A stretch of DNA of 64,000 nucleotides, from assembly GCA_030432235.1 (NCBI GenBank), contig JAUIHT010000001.1, positions 1,488,001 to 1,552,000 on the forward strand, in the 5' to 3' direction. Under the pieces are notes generated by a model. The model searched no databases and was not told the DNA's origin. It saw nothing but the letters and a program-made list of their open reading frames with translations. The position numbers and the translations under genes are program-made. Positions within the stretch are counted from its first letter, which is position 1. Each line of letters starts with the position of its first letter. Positions 63,108-64,000 of this stretch are shown in pieces. Source of the DNA: Verrucomicrobiia bacterium (GTDB lineage Bacteria; Verrucomicrobiota; Verrucomicrobiia; Opitutales; Cerasicoccaceae).

Positions 63108-64000
63108 ATGAATAGATCCCTGTTTATCCCACGTATTTACACGTCAATATCTCTGCTTTCCCTTGCTTTATTGACGACGCTGACCGCTAAAGCTCAGCCA
63201 AGCCTGATGCCTGCCAGCAGCGAGTCCCTGCAGGTGAGAGACGCTACCGCCGAATTAGTCGAGGTGGATGGTGAGTCGGCACTCAAGATGGAATTCGGCC
63301 CCAGTGAAAAGTACTCGAATGTGTTCATTCAGGCACCCGATGGCGTATGGGATTTATCCCAGTACGCCGGTATCGAAGCGGTGGTGACCAACCAAAGCGA
63401 CGAGATGCTGAAGTTCGGAATGCGCGTGGATAATAACCGGCCGAAAAACGAGCGGGCCTGGAATCAGACCGGTGCGAGAATCCAGCCGGGCGAAACGGCC
63501 ACGGTGCGCGTGACCTTCGGCATGGATTACGGCAAGCCTGGCTTTCAACTGGACCCTGCCTCGGTGGAGTCGGTGTTGTTTTTTATGGGTAAGAGCCCCA
63601 AGTCCAGCGCTGTTCTGCTGAAGAGCCTGAAGCCTTGGGGGACTGCCAGCGAGCAGGTCAATATCGATGATCTGAAGGGGACGGCGCCGCAAAGCTCCAT
63701 CCTTTTTGACTTCAAAGGGGCGAACCCGCTCCAGGGGGTCAAGGGTCTCGATTCGACCTATGAAGTGGAGGAGTATGAAGGTAAGCCGGCATTGAAGTTT
63801 ACTCTCGGCCATAACAACCCGTACCCGAATGTTTCCTTTACTCCGAGTGAGCCGCTGGATCTGTCCGCCTACGAAAGCATCGAGTTCGACATCGTCAACC
63901 TGAACGACGAATCCGTCGGTATCGGTGCGCGTGTGGACAACCCCAATGCCACCGGTCGTTCCAACTCCAATAGTGGCTCGGTAACGCTGGACCCGGGCCA
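63108..64000 (+). CDS. Secreted protein with tandem carbohydrate-binding-like modules, 3' end outside window
   Basis: The visible 297 codons begin with a signal peptide (hydrophobic IYTSISLLSLALLTTLTA, likely cut after KAQ). Two similar beta-sandwich units follow: the first contains ALKMEFGPSEKYSNVFI, WDLSQYAGIEAVVTN and FGMRVDN, the second ALKFTLGHNNPYPNVSF, LDLSAYESIEFDIVN and IGARVDN. Such galactose-binding-like N-terminal modules in Verrucomicrobia and marine bacteria often precede a glycoside hydrolase, for example of the agarase or porphyranase kind; the catalytic domain would lie beyond the end. It follows the rhamnosidase on the same strand, so export and glycan binding fit the locus. 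Confidence 0.75.
   Translation, partial: MNRSLFIPRIYTSISLLSLALLTTLTAKAQPSLMPASSESLQVRDATAELVEVDGESALKMEFGPSEKYSNVFIQAPDGVWDLSQYAGIEAVVTNQSDEMLKFGMRVDNNRPKNERAWNQTGARIQPGETATVRVTFGMDYGKPGFQLDPASVESVLFFMGKSPKSSAVLLKSLKPWGTASEQVNIDDLKGTAPQSSILFDFKGANPLQGVKGLDSTYEVEEYEGKPALKFTLGHNNPYPNVSFTPSEPLDLSAYESIEFDIVNLNDESVGIGARVDNPNATGRSNSNSGSVTLDPG

Overview
The window looks like chromosomal DNA of a verrucomicrobium of the Opitutae type (PVC superphylum). Signs are five secreted proteins with a C-terminal PEP-CTERM signal (VPEP, hydrophobic helix, RRRRA-type end), a long-form IspG with a central insertion, a chlamydial OmcB-like lipoprotein, a protein of the Verru_Chthon cassette A type, a TauE/UbiB/phasin-like cluster, and very few Shine-Dalgarno sequences. 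This assignment is inference from gene content; no search was run.

Layout. 1-4.2 kb: 5' part of an OleC-like acyl-AMP ligase, a divergent methyltransferase, a small lipoprotein and a PAS/PAS hybrid histidine kinase. 4.5-10.2 kb: glycyl-tRNA synthetase, a HAD phosphatase, hisC coupled to a CorC-like membrane protein, and trpF. 10.3-13.2 kb: LemA, a nucleotidyltransferase-like protein, a TPM-domain protein and a 5'-truncated cobW remnant. 13.4-19.5 kb: two PEP-CTERM proteins, a ParE-type toxin-antitoxin pair, ispG, nadA, a TPR protein and a Fur-family regulator. 19.6-25.9 kb: the OmcB-like lipoprotein, priA, two TVP38/TMEM64 proteins and a small membrane-anchored protein. 25.9-30.1 kb: an Mpv17-resembling membrane protein, a nested palindromic repeat element, a barstar-like protein, uvrB and a lipoprotein. 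30.3-36.5 kb: a two-subunit sodium:solute symporter, a membrane protein coupled to a GT2 glycosyltransferase, and lpd. 36.7-46.3 kb: an AT-richer cell-surface island (Verru_Chthon A-like pseudopilin, a secreted partner, a 1216-residue modular secreted protein, two PEP-CTERM proteins). 46.3-53.5 kb: mscS, tauE, ubiB and phasin-like genes in one direction, and a 1035-residue PEP-CTERM protein. 53.6 kb: initiator tRNA. 53.8-64 kb: a carbohydrate-use locus.

The carbohydrate locus has a DeoR-type repressor divergent from a three-gene run (a fused sugar isomerase/ribulose-phosphate epimerase and two medium-chain dehydrogenases), then an AraC regulator divergent from a phytanoyl-CoA-dioxygenase-family gene, a GH78-like alpha-L-rhamnosidase and a secreted protein with repeated carbohydrate-binding-like modules that runs off the window. 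It reads as glycan breakdown outside or at the cell surface followed by sugar or sugar-phosphate oxidation and epimerisation inside; the substrate cannot be named.

Several intergenic spaces carry inverted-repeat families: CCGCAGATT/CACGAAG repeats at four or more sites, a symmetrical nested palindrome array at 26.8-27.0 kb, and GGGGC-TCT-GCCCC hairpins at 32.6 kb. I found no CRISPR array, rRNA, insertion sequence or prophage.
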